A stretch of DNA of 64,000 bases. Source: Brevundimonas sp. A19_0. GTDB taxonomy: Bacteria > Pseudomonadota > Alphaproteobacteria > Caulobacterales > Caulobacteraceae. Numbering within the stretch: the first letter of the stretch is position 1; each line of letters starts with the position of its first letter. Below the pieces are notes generated by a model, which searched no databases, was not told the DNA's origin, and worked only from the letters and a program-made list of their open reading frames with translations. Made by a program: the position numbers and the translations under genes. Location: assembly GCF_017744255.1 (NCBI RefSeq), contig NZ_JAGHQP010000010.1:1-64000 (forward strand), read 5' to 3'. Below, in pieces: positions 51,492 through 61,696 of this stretch.

Positions 51492-51537
51492 GGGGCGAAC
51501 CATCGTCCGCCCGCCTGCCGAGCGCAAGTGCCGCGGA

Positions 51538-53238
51538 TCAGGCCGCCGGCAGTTCCACCCAGAAGGTCGCCCCTGCCCCCGGCTCGGACACCACGCCGAT
51601 ATCGCCGCGCTGCAGCTCGACCAGACGCTTGGCCAGCGCCAGCCCGATGCCGTGGCCCTCGATGGTCGAGCGTTCCAGACCCAGCCGGTTGAACGGTTCG
51701 AACAGTTGCGCCTGCTTCTCCGGCGACAGGCCGGGGCCGCGATCGATGACCTCGATCCGCACGCCGCCGGTCACGCGCATCGCCTTGAGCGTCACCACCC
51801 CGCCGGACGCGCCATACTTGACGGCATTGCTGGATAGATTGCCGAGCACCTGCGCCAGGCGCTGAGAGTCCGCAAGCACCACCATGCCGTCGACGGCGCA
51901 TTCCATCTCGATCCGGACGCCCACCGCATCCGGCCGAAGCGCCGTAACCCGCGCCACATCCTCCAGAACGCCGTGCACATCCGTGGGCCGCAGGTCGACC
52001 TTTACCGCGCCCGACTCGGCGCGGGCGACGTCCAGAAGGTCATGCGAGAGGGCCTCGATCTGACGCGAGGTGCGGACCAGCATGTCGGCCATGTCCTTCT
52101 GGGCGTCGGTGACCTCACCGATCTGACCGGACTTCCACAGTTCGCCGATACCTATGATGCCGCCCACCGGGCTCTTGATCTCATGCGCCACATTGGCCAG
52201 CAGGCGCGACTTGGCCTCCGAGGCCCGCTCGGCCCGCACCTGGCCGGCGCGCGCACGCTCGGCCAGCAGATCGCGCTCTTCCAGCAGGGCCGCCACCAGC
52301 AGAATGGGCAGGAAGCCCAGCAGGACCATGACCTGGGCCAGCATCGCACGGTCCGCCACCTCTCCGCTCAGAGCGAACGGACCATGTCCCAGCATGGCGC
52401 TGCCCACGGCGATCACGGTCGTGATCATCAAGCCGGCGGCAATGCCCAGCACCCGCAGGCGCACGGCGATCAGGATCAGCAGCGGAATGACGATGAAGCT
52501 CATCGGCACGGTGGCGAACCAGAAGACGAGCACGGAGGCTGCGGTCAGCAGGCCCAGCAGGACAATCGTTTCCACCATCTTCCACGGACGACGCAGCACC
52601 TGCATGTGCCCGCGCGTCAGCGCAAGACCGAAGGTCCCGATGATGGCCAGCCCAAGCGCATGTCCGAACCACCAGGTCTGGAAAGAGGCCCCGATGTCCG
52701 CGCCACTCATGGCATAGAGGCAGAGCGCGGCGAACAGGGCCGCCGGGATCGGCGCCAGCATGGCGGCCCCCAGCAGGAACCGCCCGCATCCGGTGACGGT
52801 GCTCAGGTTCAGGCCCGGCGCAAACCGGCGGGCCAACGTCACCGCCAGAACAATCTCGATCATATTGGCGACGGTGAACATCACCGAGAGCAGTGGCGGA
52901 TTCCCGACCAGAAACTCGCCGACCAGAATGCCCAGCGCCACGAGCCCGCCATAGGCCAGGTCGTAGACCGGTCCTCTCGATGTCCGCAGCCAGACCACGG
53001 TCGCCAGACCGCCGGCACCCCACAGTGCGGCCACCAGGCCGGCCGTCCGGGCGAAATTGATCGACAGCACGATCAGCAGGGCCACACCGACCGCCGTCAG
53101 GATCGGCACGAGCGGTTGCGAGAATACAGGCTCGCTGACACGTTCGGTGACAGTCGCCGGCCTCATCGAGGCAGCGTCGGGCCGGGCAGGCTTGGCGGCA
53201 TCCAGCGCGGGGCTGAGAGGCATTCGGCTTATCCACAT
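51538..53238 (-). CDS. Membrane sensor histidine kinase
   Basis: 566 aa from ATG 53238; GTG 53241 immediately before is an alternative. Roughly eight spans at the N-terminus (VLTAVGVALLIVLSINFART and onward). The phospho-acceptor His is in NVAHEIKSPVGGIIGIGELW; N box LSSNAVKYGASGG, G1 DRGPGLSPEKQ, G2 GHGIGLALAKRL. No response regulator is adjacent, so the partner is elsewhere. Confidence 0.9.
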   Translation of the reverse strand: MWISRMPLSPALDAAKPARPDAASMRPATVTERVSEPVFSQPLVPILTAVGVALLIVLSINFARTAGLVAALWGAGGLATVVWLRTSRGPVYDLAYGGLVALGILVGEFLVGNPPLLSVMFTVANMIEIVLAVTLARRFAPGLNLSTVTGCGRFLLGAAMLAPIPAALFAALCLYAMSGADIGASFQTWWFGHALGLAIIGTFGLALTRGHMQVLRRPWKMVETIVLLGLLTAASVLVFWFATVPMSFIVIPLLILIAVRLRVLGIAAGLMITTVIAVGSAMLGHGPFALSGEVADRAMLAQVMVLLGFLPILLVAALLEERDLLAERARAGQVRAERASEAKSRLLANVAHEIKSPVGGIIGIGELWKSGQIGEVTDAQKDMADMLVRTSRQIEALSHDLLDVARAESGAVKVDLRPTDVHGVLEDVARVTALRPDAVGVRIEMECAVDGMVVLADSQRLAQVLGNLSSNAVKYGASGGVVTLKAMRVTGGVRIEVIDRGPGLSPEKQAQLFEPFNRLGLERSTIEGHGIGLALAKRLVELQRGDIGVVSEPGAGATFWVELPAA

Positions 53239-53290
53239 CACTCAAACAGCCCGTGATGCTTAAGGTCCGGCCTTTAATATCCCCTGAAGC

Positions 53291-53935
53291 CTACGCGCGA
53301 ATTGCGGTGTTCAACGCTCGTACCGCAGCACTCGGTCCACCCGGGTGATCCCAGACGCCGCTGCTCACAGCGACGAAATCGGCCCCGGCCCGGGCCAGGT
53401 CCGCGGCATTGTCCACAGTGATGCCGCCGATGGCCACGCACGGAATCTCCATGGTTTCCTGCCAGATCGCCAACAGGTCTGGCGTCGCGACATGTTGAAC
53501 GGTCTTGGTGCGCGTCGGGAAAAAGGCTCCGAAGGCCACATAGTCCGCGCCGGCCTCGGCGGCCTCCATGGCCAGGTGCCGACTGTCGTGACAGGTCACG
53601 CCGATCATGGCGTCCGCGCCCAGCAGGCGCCGCGCCTCCGCCACCGAACCGTCCTGCTGGCCCAGATGCACACCGTCGCACCCGCGCGCCAGATCGGCCC
53701 GGTCGTTCATGATGACGGCCACGCCGCGCGCCTGGGCCACGGGCGCCAGCACCTCGACGGCCCGACGGATGTCGTTGTCGGGCACGTCCTTGAGGCGGAT
53801 CTGCAGGGCCGCTACGTCCCCCGCGTCCAGCGCCTCGCCGAGGCGATCCGCAAAACCCGCCAGATCGGGCAGGGCCGGCGGCGTAATCAGATACAGCCGG
53901 CAGGGCGGGCGGGTCGAGGCAGGGGTCTGGGCCAT
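53291..53935 (-). CDS. thiE: Thiamine-phosphate synthase
   Basis: 214 aa from ATG 53935. TIM-barrel motifs: [50 protein letters not shown] and IGVTCHDS. Full length. It joins the pyrimidine and thiazole units in thiamine synthesis. No other thi gene is adjacent. Confidence 0.92.
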   Translation of the reverse strand: MAQTPASTRPPCRLYLITPPALPDLAGFADRLGEALDAGDVAALQIRLKDVPDNDIRRAVEVLAPVAQARGVAVIMNDRADLARGCDGVHLGQQDGSVAEARRLLGADAMIGVTCHDSRHLAMEAAEAGADYVAFGAFFPTRTKTVQHVATPDLLAIWQETMEIPCVAIGGITVDNAADLARAGADFVAVSSGVWDHPGGPSAAVRALNTAIRA

Positions 53936-53984
53936 GCGCCGCAAGTGCGACGCCGGGCCGCGTTCGTCAACGCCGGAATGCGCA

Positions 53985-53999
53985 TGCGAACGATTTGCA
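53985..53999. promoter_or_regulatory. Fur-like site upstream of bfd
   Basis: TGCGAACGATTTGCA is an imperfect dyad, 57 bp before the bfd start. A related TGAGAACGAGTTTGC occurs on the other strand before bfr, so both may be iron-responsive. Confidence 0.4.
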
Positions 54000-54055
54000 C
54001 TCGCCTTTATCGATGCTATAGCGAGGCGTTATCAACTAGCCTGGCGTGCCTGCCC

Positions 54056-54241
54056 GTGTATGTCTGCAACTGTAACGGCCTGAAACCCCGCGATGTCGCC
54101 CGCGCCATCGATGCCGGCGCGACCCGCCCGCGTGAGGTCTTCGCCCACAACCAGTGCACCGCCCAGTGCGCCAAATGCGTCTGCGAAATGCGCCAGATCA
54201 TTCAGGACACTCGGGAATCCTGGGCCATGGCGGCCGAATAG
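54056..54241 (+). CDS. bfd: Bacterioferritin-associated ferredoxin
   Basis: 61 aa from GTG 54056 (VYVCNCNGLKPRDV), which gives the family's usual start; an upstream open frame is rejected. [2Fe-2S] ligands: CNC at the N-terminus and C-x2-C in AQCAKCVCEM. It reduces stored iron in bacterioferritin for release. Immediately upstream of bfr. Confidence 0.9.
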   Translation: MYVCNCNGLKPRDVARAIDAGATRPREVFAHNQCTAQCAKCVCEMRQIIQDTRESWAMAAE

Positions 54242-54266
54242 CCACCGCCCCTTTCGAGAGCGAAAC

Positions 54267-54281
54267 GCAAACTCGTTCTCA
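54267..54281. promoter_or_regulatory. Fur-like site upstream of bfr
   Basis: The minus strand reads TGAGAACGAGTTTGC, related to the site upstream of bfd. It lies 128 bp before the bfr start codon. Confidence 0.38.
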
Positions 54282-54408
54282 TCTTACTGAAATATCAGAT
54301 TATTTTTGGCCACGCCTCGGCCCTGTGCTACACTTCGCCCGTGCTTGAAACAGGCGATGATTCCGCGTGACCGCGGATCAGCCGCCTCCAATGAGAAGGG
54401 CCTCGGCC

Positions 54409-54909
54409 ATGAAGGGCGATCCGGCGATCATCCGCACCCTCAATGCGGTGCTGACCAACGAACTGACGGCGGTGAACCAGTACTTCCTGCACGCCCGCAT
54501 GTTCGAGAGTTGGGGGCTCTCCCACCTCGGCAACGTCATCTACGAGGAATCGATCGGCGAGATGAAGCATGCCGACATGCTCATCAAACGCATCCTGTTC
54601 CTCGACGGCCTGCCCAACCTGCAGGACCTGCACAAGCTGAAGGTGGGCGAGGATCCCATCGAATGCCTGGGCGCCGACCTGCAGCTCGAACTGGACAGCC
54701 GCAAGGCCACCTCGGCGGCCGTCACCCAGTGCGAGGAAGCCCGCGACTACGTCAGCCGTGATCTTCTTATGCGCATCCTTGCCGACACCGAGGAGCACAT
54801 CGACTTCCTCGAGAACCAGCACAGCCTGATCGAGCTGATGGGCGCCCAGAACTATCTGCAGTCGGCGATGAAGGAGATCGTCACCGACGCGGGTGCCACC
54901 GGGAACTGA
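54409..54909 (+). CDS. bfr: Bacterioferritin
   Basis: 166 aa from ATG 54409. Four-helix motifs: VLTNELTAVNQYFLHARMFE (ferroxidase Glu), EESIGEMKHADMLIKRILFL (Glu, heme Met, His), DYVSRDLLMRILADTEEHID and FLENQHSLIELMG. It stores iron as ferric mineral. It pairs with bfd. Confidence 0.95.
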   Translation: MKGDPAIIRTLNAVLTNELTAVNQYFLHARMFESWGLSHLGNVIYEESIGEMKHADMLIKRILFLDGLPNLQDLHKLKVGEDPIECLGADLQLELDSRKATSAAVTQCEEARDYVSRDLLMRILADTEEHIDFLENQHSLIELMGAQNYLQSAMKEIVTDAGATGN

Positions 54910-54974
54910 TCGGGCAACGGATCGGGAACGGACGGCGGTCCGGGTCATTCCCTCCGGAGGCTGGAGGTGACGGA

Positions 54975-55478
54975 ATGCTCGACCTTGATGACGTCCGCGA
55001 CGAAGCGGTCGACCTGATCAATGCCCGCGACCGCGAGGGCTCGCACGTCCTGATGGGCGTGGGGCTGACCGTTGGCTTTGCCATCGCCGCGGCCACGATC
55101 GCCAATCTCTCCATCCGGCCCCGCCGCAAGGGGGGCGAGGACCAGCCGATCACCGAGCGCCCTCGCGGTTCGCTGGGTCTGATCCTGCCGGCCATGTTCT
55201 CGGCCACGACCCTGTCGGCACTGCGCGTCTGGAACGCCCCGGCGCGCCCGGCGCGTACGCGTGCGCTCGGCCTGTGGGGCGCCGCCCAGGTCGTCAACGC
55301 CGTCTGGATCGCGCTCAGACCTGCGGGCCGGGGGTTACAGATCGCCGCCGCCATGTCATCGGCCGGCATGGCCGCCGCCTTCGCCCACGAGGCCCGCAAG
55401 ATGGACAGTCGCGCGGGCAAGATGGCCTCGCCCATAGGGTCCGGCGTCAGACTGGCGAACCGGGTCGAGCCGGACTGA
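54975..55478 (+). CDS. Membrane protein, weakly TspO-like
   Basis: 167 aa, several spans (VGLTVGFAIAAATIANLSI; LGLILPAMFSATTLSALRVW). The segment WNAPARPARTRALGLWGAAQ then VVNAVWIALRP recalls the TspO/MBR second half but is not a full match. Basic C-terminal tail. Function unknown. Confidence 0.5.
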   Translation: MLDLDDVRDEAVDLINARDREGSHVLMGVGLTVGFAIAAATIANLSIRPRRKGGEDQPITERPRGSLGLILPAMFSATTLSALRVWNAPARPARTRALGLWGAAQVVNAVWIALRPAGRGLQIAAAMSSAGMAAAFAHEARKMDSRAGKMASPIGSGVRLANRVEPD

Positions 55479-55580
55479 GGGCACCGCTCGGCGCTTGCCC
55501 TTTGACCGCCGCCCCTGTAGGGGTCGCGTCCGAAATTTCGCGCGCGCCTGCGCCTCCAGACTCCATCCCCCTGTGATCCT

Positions 55581-56147
55581 ATGAAAATCAACGGCAACAC
55601 CATCAAGCCCGGCATGGTCCTGCAGCACAACGGCGGCCTGTGGGTCGTCACCAAGGCCAGCCACGTCAAGCCGGGCAAGGGCGGCGCCTTCGCCAACGTC
55701 GAGGCCAAGAACCTCGAGACCGGCAACAAGCTGAACGAACGCTTCCGTTCGGAAGACAAGGTCGAGCGCGTCACCCTGGAACAGCGGGACTATTCCTATC
55801 TGTTCGACAATGGCGACTCGCTGGTCTTCATGGACGACGAGAACTACGAGCAGATCGAACTGCAGAAGGACTGGGTCGGCGAAGACCGCATCCCCTACCT
55901 GCAGGAAGGCATGAAGGTGGTGATCGAGAGCCACGAGGGCCGTCCCATCGGCCTCGAACTGCCGGAGCAGGTCGTCCTCGAGGTCGTCGAGACCGAGCCG
56001 ACCGTCAAGGGCCAGACCGCCTCGTCCTCCTATAAGCCGGCCATCGCCAACAACGGCGTCCGCATCATGATCCCGCCCTATATGTCGACCGGCGAAAAGA
56101 TCGTGGTCGACACCAGCACCGGCGAATACGTCCGCCGCGCGGACTGA
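55581..56147 (+). CDS. efp: Elongation factor P
   Basis: 188 aa. KOW domain with the modifiable Lys loop [10 protein letters not shown] (Lys33), then two OB domains; [20 protein letters not shown] and [20 protein letters not shown] are family hallmarks. It relieves ribosome stalling at poly-proline. The lysine is present; no modification enzyme lies nearby. Confidence 0.97.
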   Translation: MKINGNTIKPGMVLQHNGGLWVVTKASHVKPGKGGAFANVEAKNLETGNKLNERFRSEDKVERVTLEQRDYSYLFDNGDSLVFMDDENYEQIELQKDWVGEDRIPYLQEGMKVVIESHEGRPIGLELPEQVVLEVVETEPTVKGQTASSSYKPAIANNGVRIMIPPYMSTGEKIVVDTSTGEYVRRAD

Positions 56148-56239
56148 TCCGGGCGGTCCAGCCGGGCCGTCCTCTTTCTTGAACTTCTCCGCCTGTCCGG
56201 GCCGATGCCTTTCAGGACTTGTGGACCAGGAGATTCCCC

Positions 56240-57046
56240 ATGGCCCTCGCCTCTGCCCTTCTGCAAACCATGATCGACGCGGTCCGCAAGACCGCCCGTC
56301 CGATGCTGCGCGACTTTGGCGAGGTCGCCCAGCTGCAGGTGTCCCGCAAGGGTCCCGCCGACTTCGTCACCGCCGCCGACATCAAGGCCGAGCAGACCCT
56401 GTTCGAACTGCTGACCAAGGCGCGCCCGGGCTATGGCTTCCTGGGTGAGGAACGCGGCCTGATCGAGGGGACCGACAAGTCGCACACCTGGATCGTCGAT
56501 CCGATCGACGGCACCACCAACTTCATGCACGCCATGCCCCACTTCGCCATCACCGTGGCGCTGGAGCGGCGCGCGCCGGATGGCACGGCCGAGATCGTGG
56601 CGGGCGTGACCTTCAACCCGGTGATGAACGAGCTGTTCTGGGCCGAAAAGGGCAAGGGCGCCTATCTGAACGACAGCCGCATCCGCGTGACCGGCCGCAA
56701 GGACCTCAGCCAGTGCCTGATCGGCACGGGCCTGCCCTTCATGGGCAAGACTGGCCACGGCCAGGCGATCAAGGACATCCACGCCATGGGCCAGCGGGTC
56801 GCCGGCATCCGGCGTCTGGGCTCGGCGGCGCTCGACCTCGCCTGGGTGGCCGCCGGTCGCTACGACGCCTTCTGGGAGCGCAATCTCAAGCCCTGGGACG
56901 TGGCGGCGGGCCTGCTGTTCGTGACCGAGGCCGGCGGCGTGGCCTCGACCATCGACGGCACCGGCAATGTGCATGACGGCCAGCAGATCCTGGTCGCCAA
57001 CTCCGACCTGCATCCCCAGATCGCCGCCATCCTGCGCGCGACCTGA
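56240..57046 (+). CDS. suhB: Inositol-monophosphatase family protein
   Basis: 268 aa from ATG 56240 with CAGGAGA upstream. Metal motifs: GFLGEERG, IVDPIDGTTNFMHAMPHFAI and the C-terminal LKPWDVAAGLLFVTEAGG. Family roles are inositol phosphate hydrolysis or, in SuhB, rRNA-transcription antitermination. Sits 92 bp after efp. Confidence 0.92.
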   Translation: MALASALLQTMIDAVRKTARPMLRDFGEVAQLQVSRKGPADFVTAADIKAEQTLFELLTKARPGYGFLGEERGLIEGTDKSHTWIVDPIDGTTNFMHAMPHFAITVALERRAPDGTAEIVAGVTFNPVMNELFWAEKGKGAYLNDSRIRVTGRKDLSQCLIGTGLPFMGKTGHGQAIKDIHAMGQRVAGIRRLGSAALDLAWVAAGRYDAFWERNLKPWDVAAGLLFVTEAGGVASTIDGTGNVHDGQQILVANSDLHPQIAAILRAT

Positions 57047-57055
57047 TCCGCCGGC

Positions 57056-58918
57056 TCAGTCGGCCCGGAACTGCAGGCGGGCCAGACGGGCGTACAGACC
57101 GCCGCGCGCGACCAGCTCGGCATGGGTGCCGACCTCGACCACACGCCCCTCGTCCATGACGACGATCCGGTCGGCCCGCAGCACGGTGGCCAGACGGTGG
57201 GCGATCACCAAGGTCGTGCGCGCCTGCATGGCCTCATCCAGCGCCACCTGCACCAGACGCTCATTCTCGGCATCCAGCGCGCTCGTGGCCTCATCCAGCA
57301 GCAAGATCGGCGCCTGACGGATCAGGGCGCGGGCGATGGCCAGCCTCTGGCGCTGGCCACCCGACAGACTGCGCGCCCGCTCGCCCAGCGGCGTATCGAA
57401 CCCTTCCGGCAAGGCCTCCACGAAAGACAGGGCCTGGGCCCGTTCGGCCACGTCGCGGACGTCCTCCAGGGGAGCATCCTCCCGACCAAACCGGATGTTT
57501 TCCAGCGCCGACCCCGAGAACAGCGGCGCCTCCTGCGAGACCCAGGCAAAGCGCGCCCGTAGGTCGACCGGGTCGACGGTCGAGGCCTCGACCCCGTCCA
57601 CCCTCACCTGCCCCGACTGCGGATCATAAAAGCGCAGCAACAGGCGGAAGACCGTCGACTTGCCCGCCCCCGACGGCCCGACCAGCGCCACGGTCTCTCC
57701 CGGCTGCACGGCCAGGGTGAAGTCCTTGAGCGCCGGCAGGTCCGGCCGTCCCGGGTAGGCGAAATTGACCTCGCGCATCTCCACGGCACCCACAGGCGGC
57801 TGCGGCAGGGCCGCAGGGCGCGCGGGCGGGCGAATGTCGGGCGAGGCCCGCATCAGCTCATCGACCCTCTGCATGGCACCGGCAGCCTTCTGCACATCGC
57901 CCCAGCTTTCACCCAGCGCGCCGACGGCCCCGGCGACAAACACCGACAGCAGCACGAACTGCAGCAGGGCTCCGGGCGACATCCGGCCGGCGATCACATC
58001 CTGCGCGCCCAGCCACAGCACCAGGGTCACGCCCCCGAACATCAGGGTGATGATCATGGCCGTCATCCACGCCCGGGCGCGGATACGCTTCAGCGACACG
58101 CCGAACGCTGCCTCGACCGATACGCCAAAGCGCCCGATGGTCGAGGCCTCACGTCCGAAGGCCTGCACGGTCTCGATCGCGTCGACGCTCTCGCCGGCAA
58201 AGCCGACCGCCTCGGCGAAGCGGTCCTGCGACGCCACCGTCAGCTTGCGCACCACCCGCCCGAACAGGAACAGCGGCAGGATCAGCAGCGGCACCACCAG
58301 CAGAACCAGCCCCGTCAGCTTGGGACTGACCACGAACAGCAGGATCAGCCCGCCGATCATGGTCAGCAGGTTGCGCAGGGCAAAGCTGATCGAGGTAGTC
58401 ATCAGGGTGTCGATCAGCTGGATGTCCGTCGTCAGGCGCGACAGCACCTCGCCGGTCCTCATCCGCACGAAGAAGGCCGGATCCAGCGTCAGCACCCGGC
58501 GGAACAGCGCCGTGCGCAGGTCCGCAATGATCCGCTCACCCGTCCGCGTCACGAAATAGTACCGGATCGCCGAGGACACGCCGAGGAACAGGGCATTCAG
58601 GCCCAGCAGCAGGAACCAGAAGTCCAGCCGGGTGCCCCCGGCCTCGAATCCGTTGTCGATGGCCCCGCGCGAGGTCACCGTCAGGCCCAGCGACGCTCCG
58701 GTCGACATCAGCAGCCAGAATACCGACAGGGCCACATGGCCCCGGTGCTGGACGGCGAACGGCCACAGGCGCAGAAGCGGGCGGATATCCTTCTGCCGGC
58801 TTCGGCGTTCGCCCGCCTCGCTCAGCCGCTCGCTCAGCTGGGCGCCCGCGCCGGGGCGGCCCTGGGCTCCGGCATCCGGATCGGCAACGGTGGGGGAAGA
58901 CGGGGGCGTGGCGGTCAT
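57056..58918 (-). CDS. ABC exporter, fused permease/ATPase
   Basis: 620 aa from ATG 58918. Six-span TMD ([20 protein letters not shown] to the last span about residue 320), then the NBD with [45 protein letters not shown] and the H-loop IAHRLATV. Homodimeric lipid or peptide exporter of the MsbA/TAP type. Exact substrate unknown. Confidence 0.93.
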   Translation of the reverse strand: MTATPPSSPTVADPDAGAQGRPGAGAQLSERLSEAGERRSRQKDIRPLLRLWPFAVQHRGHVALSVFWLLMSTGASLGLTVTSRGAIDNGFEAGGTRLDFWFLLLGLNALFLGVSSAIRYYFVTRTGERIIADLRTALFRRVLTLDPAFFVRMRTGEVLSRLTTDIQLIDTLMTTSISFALRNLLTMIGGLILLFVVSPKLTGLVLLVVPLLILPLFLFGRVVRKLTVASQDRFAEAVGFAGESVDAIETVQAFGREASTIGRFGVSVEAAFGVSLKRIRARAWMTAMIITLMFGGVTLVLWLGAQDVIAGRMSPGALLQFVLLSVFVAGAVGALGESWGDVQKAAGAMQRVDELMRASPDIRPPARPAALPQPPVGAVEMREVNFAYPGRPDLPALKDFTLAVQPGETVALVGPSGAGKSTVFRLLLRFYDPQSGQVRVDGVEASTVDPVDLRARFAWVSQEAPLFSGSALENIRFGREDAPLEDVRDVAERAQALSFVEALPEGFDTPLGERARSLSGGQRQRLAIARALIRQAPILLLDEATSALDAENERLVQVALDEAMQARTTLVIAHRLATVLRADRIVVMDEGRVVEVGTHAELVARGGLYARLARLQFRAD

Positions 58919-58969
58919 GGCCTGCGCCTCTTGCCCCGGAACGCTACCCGGTGTAAACGCCGCCCCTCT

Positions 58970-59002
58970 CCCGCCGGAGCTTTCGGCGGGTTTCCCATTT
59001 TT
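58970..59002 (+). terminator. Hairpin plus T-rich tail in the rpmE leader
   Basis: CCCGCCG and CGGCGGG form a 7-bp stem with a 7-nt loop, followed by TTTCCCATTTTT. The structure points rightward, and the next gene, rpmE, begins 53 bp after it. Since no rightward gene ends here, it could be an attenuator in the rpmE leader. Confidence 0.5.
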
Positions 59003-59054
59003 GCGCACCGACGGTCGGCATCGTCACCGCGCCCGAACAGACCGGACCAACGCG

Positions 59055-59279
59055 ATGAAAGCGGACACTCACCCCGACTATCACTTCATCACCGTGACGA
59101 TGACGGATGGCACCTCCTACCAGACCCGCTCGACCTACCAGAAGGAAGGCGCCAGCCTGAACCTGGATATCGATCCGCTGACGCACCCGGCCTGGACCGG
59201 CGGCAACCAGCACCTGATGGACCGCGCCGGTCGCGTGTCGCGCTTCAACTCGAAGTTCGGCGGCTTCATGAAGAAGTAG
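59055..59279 (+). CDS. rpmE: Ribosomal protein bL31
   Basis: 74 aa. [15 protein letters not shown] opens the family; [20 protein letters not shown] and [18 protein letters not shown] motifs (here [14 protein letters not shown]) end it. The Cys zinc ligands of C-positive L31 are absent, so this is a C-minus form. Followed by a strong intrinsic terminator. Confidence 0.95.
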   Translation: MKADTHPDYHFITVTMTDGTSYQTRSTYQKEGASLNLDIDPLTHPAWTGGNQHLMDRAGRVSRFNSKFGGFMKK

Positions 59280-59320
59280 GCTTCGGCCTCACGGCTTCGG
59301 GTGCGTCCCGGAAGACACAG

Positions 59321-59355
59321 AGCGCCGTCCCTCGGGGGCGGCGCTTTCTGTTTGT
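59321..59355 (+). terminator. Intrinsic terminator of rpmE
   Basis: An 11-bp stem (AGCGCCGTCCC against GGGGCGGCGCT, one T-G) with a TCG loop, followed by TTCTGTTTGT. It lies 42 bp after the rpmE stop. Confidence 0.8.
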
Positions 59356-59438
59356 CTGGAACGCCGATAAGCTGGCGTCGATTATGATTTGACGGGGGCG
59401 CATCCGCCCTTCGCCACGAACGGAACGGCACACGCCAG

Positions 59439-61046
59439 ATGATTACGCGTCGACAACTGGGTCTGGGAGCGGCCACCGCCGCCATCATGGGAGCCGCCCA
59501 GGCCGCCCATGCGCAGAATGCCCCGCAGGACCCGCCGATGGGCCGCCCCCAGGGCGTTCCCCCGTCGCGCGATCCGGCCGCCGTCGCCTTCTACAACGGC
59601 TTCAACGACCAGCTGGCCCGCCTGCCCGAGATCGAGCAGCCGGACGTGCGCGTCTTCTACGAGATGAACGGCTGGACGCCCGTCTGGACGGCGCCGCGCC
59701 TTCAGGCCCTGCGCAGCGCGGCCTCCAAGGCCGAGCGCCATGGCCTGGCCCAGTACGACTTCTTCGACTTCGACGGCCTGGCCGCCAATCGCGGCATGGC
59801 CGAGATGCTGACCACGGCGGCCGCCCTGCGCTACGCCCGGGTGCTCAGCGAGGGTCGCATCCGCCCCGAGACGGTCGAGGACCTGTGGGAGATGCGCAAG
59901 AACCGCATCGACCTGCCGCTCGGCCTCTATCAGGCCCTGAACCGCGATCTGGTGTCATGGTACGAGGGTCTGGCCCCCACCGACATCGGCTACAACAATC
60001 TGTCGGCGGGCTATGTCCGCTACCGCCGCATGATCCGCGAGGACGGTGGCTGGCCGACCTTCAGCATCGGCGCCAATATCGAGCCCGGTGACGTGGATCG
60101 CCGTATTCCGACCCTGATCCGGCGTCTCGTGGCCGAAGGCGACCTGCCGGCGGCCGAGGGCGCACGCCTTCTGGGTCTGGCCGACAACTATTATGGCCCC
60201 GAGCTTCAGGAAGCGGTCCGCAGCTTCCAGGTTCGCCACGGCCTGGTGGTCGACGCCCGGATCGGTTCGGGCACCCAGCAGTCTCTCTCGGCCTCGGCCG
60301 AGGACCGCGCCCGTCAGATCGCCCTCAACCTCGAGCGCCGCCGCTGGCTGGCCCGTGACGTCGAGCCCGAGCGGATCGAGGTCAATACGGCCGCCGCCAT
60401 CATGGTCTACTGGAAGGACGGGCGCCCCGTTCACTCCAACCGGGTCGTGGTCGGCTCTGCGGCCAACCAGACGCCCAGCCTTGAAAAGCCGTTCGCCTCG
60501 GTCGTGGCCAATCCGCCCTGGTATGTGCCCGCCGGCATTGCCCGGAACGAGATCCTGCCGCGTGGGCCGGGCTATCTGGCGGCCAATGACATGTACGTCT
60601 CGAACGGCACGGTCATCCAGCGTGCAGGCCCCCACTCGGCCCTCGGCTATGTGAAGTTCGAACTGCGCGACAGCTACGCCATCTTCCTGCACGACACCCC
60701 TTCGAAGGCAGCCTTCAACCTGGCCTATCGCCACCGCAGCCACGGCTGCGTGCGGGTGCAGGACGCGGTCGACTTTGCCCGCCTGTTGCTGTCGCCCGAC
60801 CCGCAGAAGCTGGCCGAGTTCGACACGGCCCAGGAAACCCGCCGCACCACACGCGTGACCACCGGACGGGAAATCGGCGTGCGCCTGCTGTACTGGACCG
60901 CCTTTGTCGACGGTCAGGGCCGCGTGGCTTTCCGCGAGGACGTCTACAATCGCGATGAAAAGCTGGCCGAAGCGCTCGGCATCGCCGTCTCCCTGCCCCG
61001 CGCGGTGCAGGATGGCCGCGTCGATACCAACGACGTCGGGCCCTAG
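59439..61046 (+). CDS. L,D-transpeptidase (YcbB/LdtD-like)
   Basis: 535 aa. Twin-Arg-like signal (MITRRQLGLGAATAAIMGAA). A peptidoglycan-binding helical part (residues about 180-280) precedes the YkuD catalytic domain, with FLHDTPSKAAFNLAYRHRSH and SHGCVRV holding the catalytic Cys. It makes 3-3 crosslinks or anchors envelope proteins. Full length. Confidence 0.92.
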   Translation: MITRRQLGLGAATAAIMGAAQAAHAQNAPQDPPMGRPQGVPPSRDPAAVAFYNGFNDQLARLPEIEQPDVRVFYEMNGWTPVWTAPRLQALRSAASKAERHGLAQYDFFDFDGLAANRGMAEMLTTAAALRYARVLSEGRIRPETVEDLWEMRKNRIDLPLGLYQALNRDLVSWYEGLAPTDIGYNNLSAGYVRYRRMIREDGGWPTFSIGANIEPGDVDRRIPTLIRRLVAEGDLPAAEGARLLGLADNYYGPELQEAVRSFQVRHGLVVDARIGSGTQQSLSASAEDRARQIALNLERRRWLARDVEPERIEVNTAAAIMVYWKDGRPVHSNRVVVGSAANQTPSLEKPFASVVANPPWYVPAGIARNEILPRGPGYLAANDMYVSNGTVIQRAGPHSALGYVKFELRDSYAIFLHDTPSKAAFNLAYRHRSHGCVRVQDAVDFARLLLSPDPQKLAEFDTAQETRRTTRVTTGREIGVRLLYWTAFVDGQGRVAFREDVYNRDEKLAEALGIAVSLPRAVQDGRVDTNDVGP

Positions 61047-61052
61047 GCCGGA

Positions 61053-61604
61053 TCAGCTGGCCGCAGGGCCGCCGCCGAAGGCCGCCGACAGGCGGTCGAA
61101 CTGGCTCTGAACCGGGTTGGGTGTGTCGGCCGGCGGAGTGGCATCGACGTACATGCGCCGGTCCAGATAGTGGATCCGGTCGTAGAGCTTCTCGGCCCTC
61201 ACGCCATACTCGACCAGGGCGATCGGCAGGTCGGCGGGCGGCGGCGTCTCGGTATCGATCTTTCGGGCGGCAAGGCGATAGCGCGGCTCACAGGCGGCGC
61301 TGGCGGTCATGTCGCCTTCGCGCACGGCCCGCTGCACCAGCAGCCAGGACGCAATCTGCATCAGACGGGTGGTCAGGCGCATGCTTTCGCCCGCATAGGC
61401 GAGCGCGGTCGCCCGCGACAGCAGCTTGGAGTCCCGACGGCCCTCGCCATCCAGATAGGCCGCCGTTTCCTCGACCAGTTCCATGCCTTCGCGGAAAGTG
61501 CGGTCGAACAGGTCCGAGCCGGCAAACTCCGTCACCACGGACAGCCGTGCGTCTCCGGCGGCGGCACCCGGCAGGGGGTGGGGCATGGACGTCTCTTCGG
61601 TCAT
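61053..61604 (-). CDS. rcdA: DUF1465 protein RcdA
   Basis: 183 aa from ATG 61604; the adjacent upstream start at 61610 is also possible. The helical core LFDRTFREGMELVEETAAYL, LAYAGESMRLTTRLMQIASW and VQRAVREGDMTA is typical of DUF1465. In Caulobacter RcdA is a ClpXP adaptor that aids CtrA degradation. The C-terminus is disordered and Pro-rich, as expected. Confidence 0.88.
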   Translation of the reverse strand: MTEETSMPHPLPGAAAGDARLSVVTEFAGSDLFDRTFREGMELVEETAAYLDGEGRRDSKLLSRATALAYAGESMRLTTRLMQIASWLLVQRAVREGDMTASAACEPRYRLAARKIDTETPPPADLPIALVEYGVRAEKLYDRIHYLDRRMYVDATPPADTPNPVQSQFDRLSAAFGGGPAAS

Positions 61605-61696
61605 CAACACTCAGTACCTGCAGCTATACCCGTTTGCCACGCGTGAAGCCCGGCCTCCCGGTTGCCTGCAACGGTCATGCCACGCCCGCCGTGCCG

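Noticed and set aside
53259..53278. TTAA pair between the kinase and thiE as a CtrA box
   Set aside because: The spacing is 10, not 7, and it lies within a short gap between co-directional genes.
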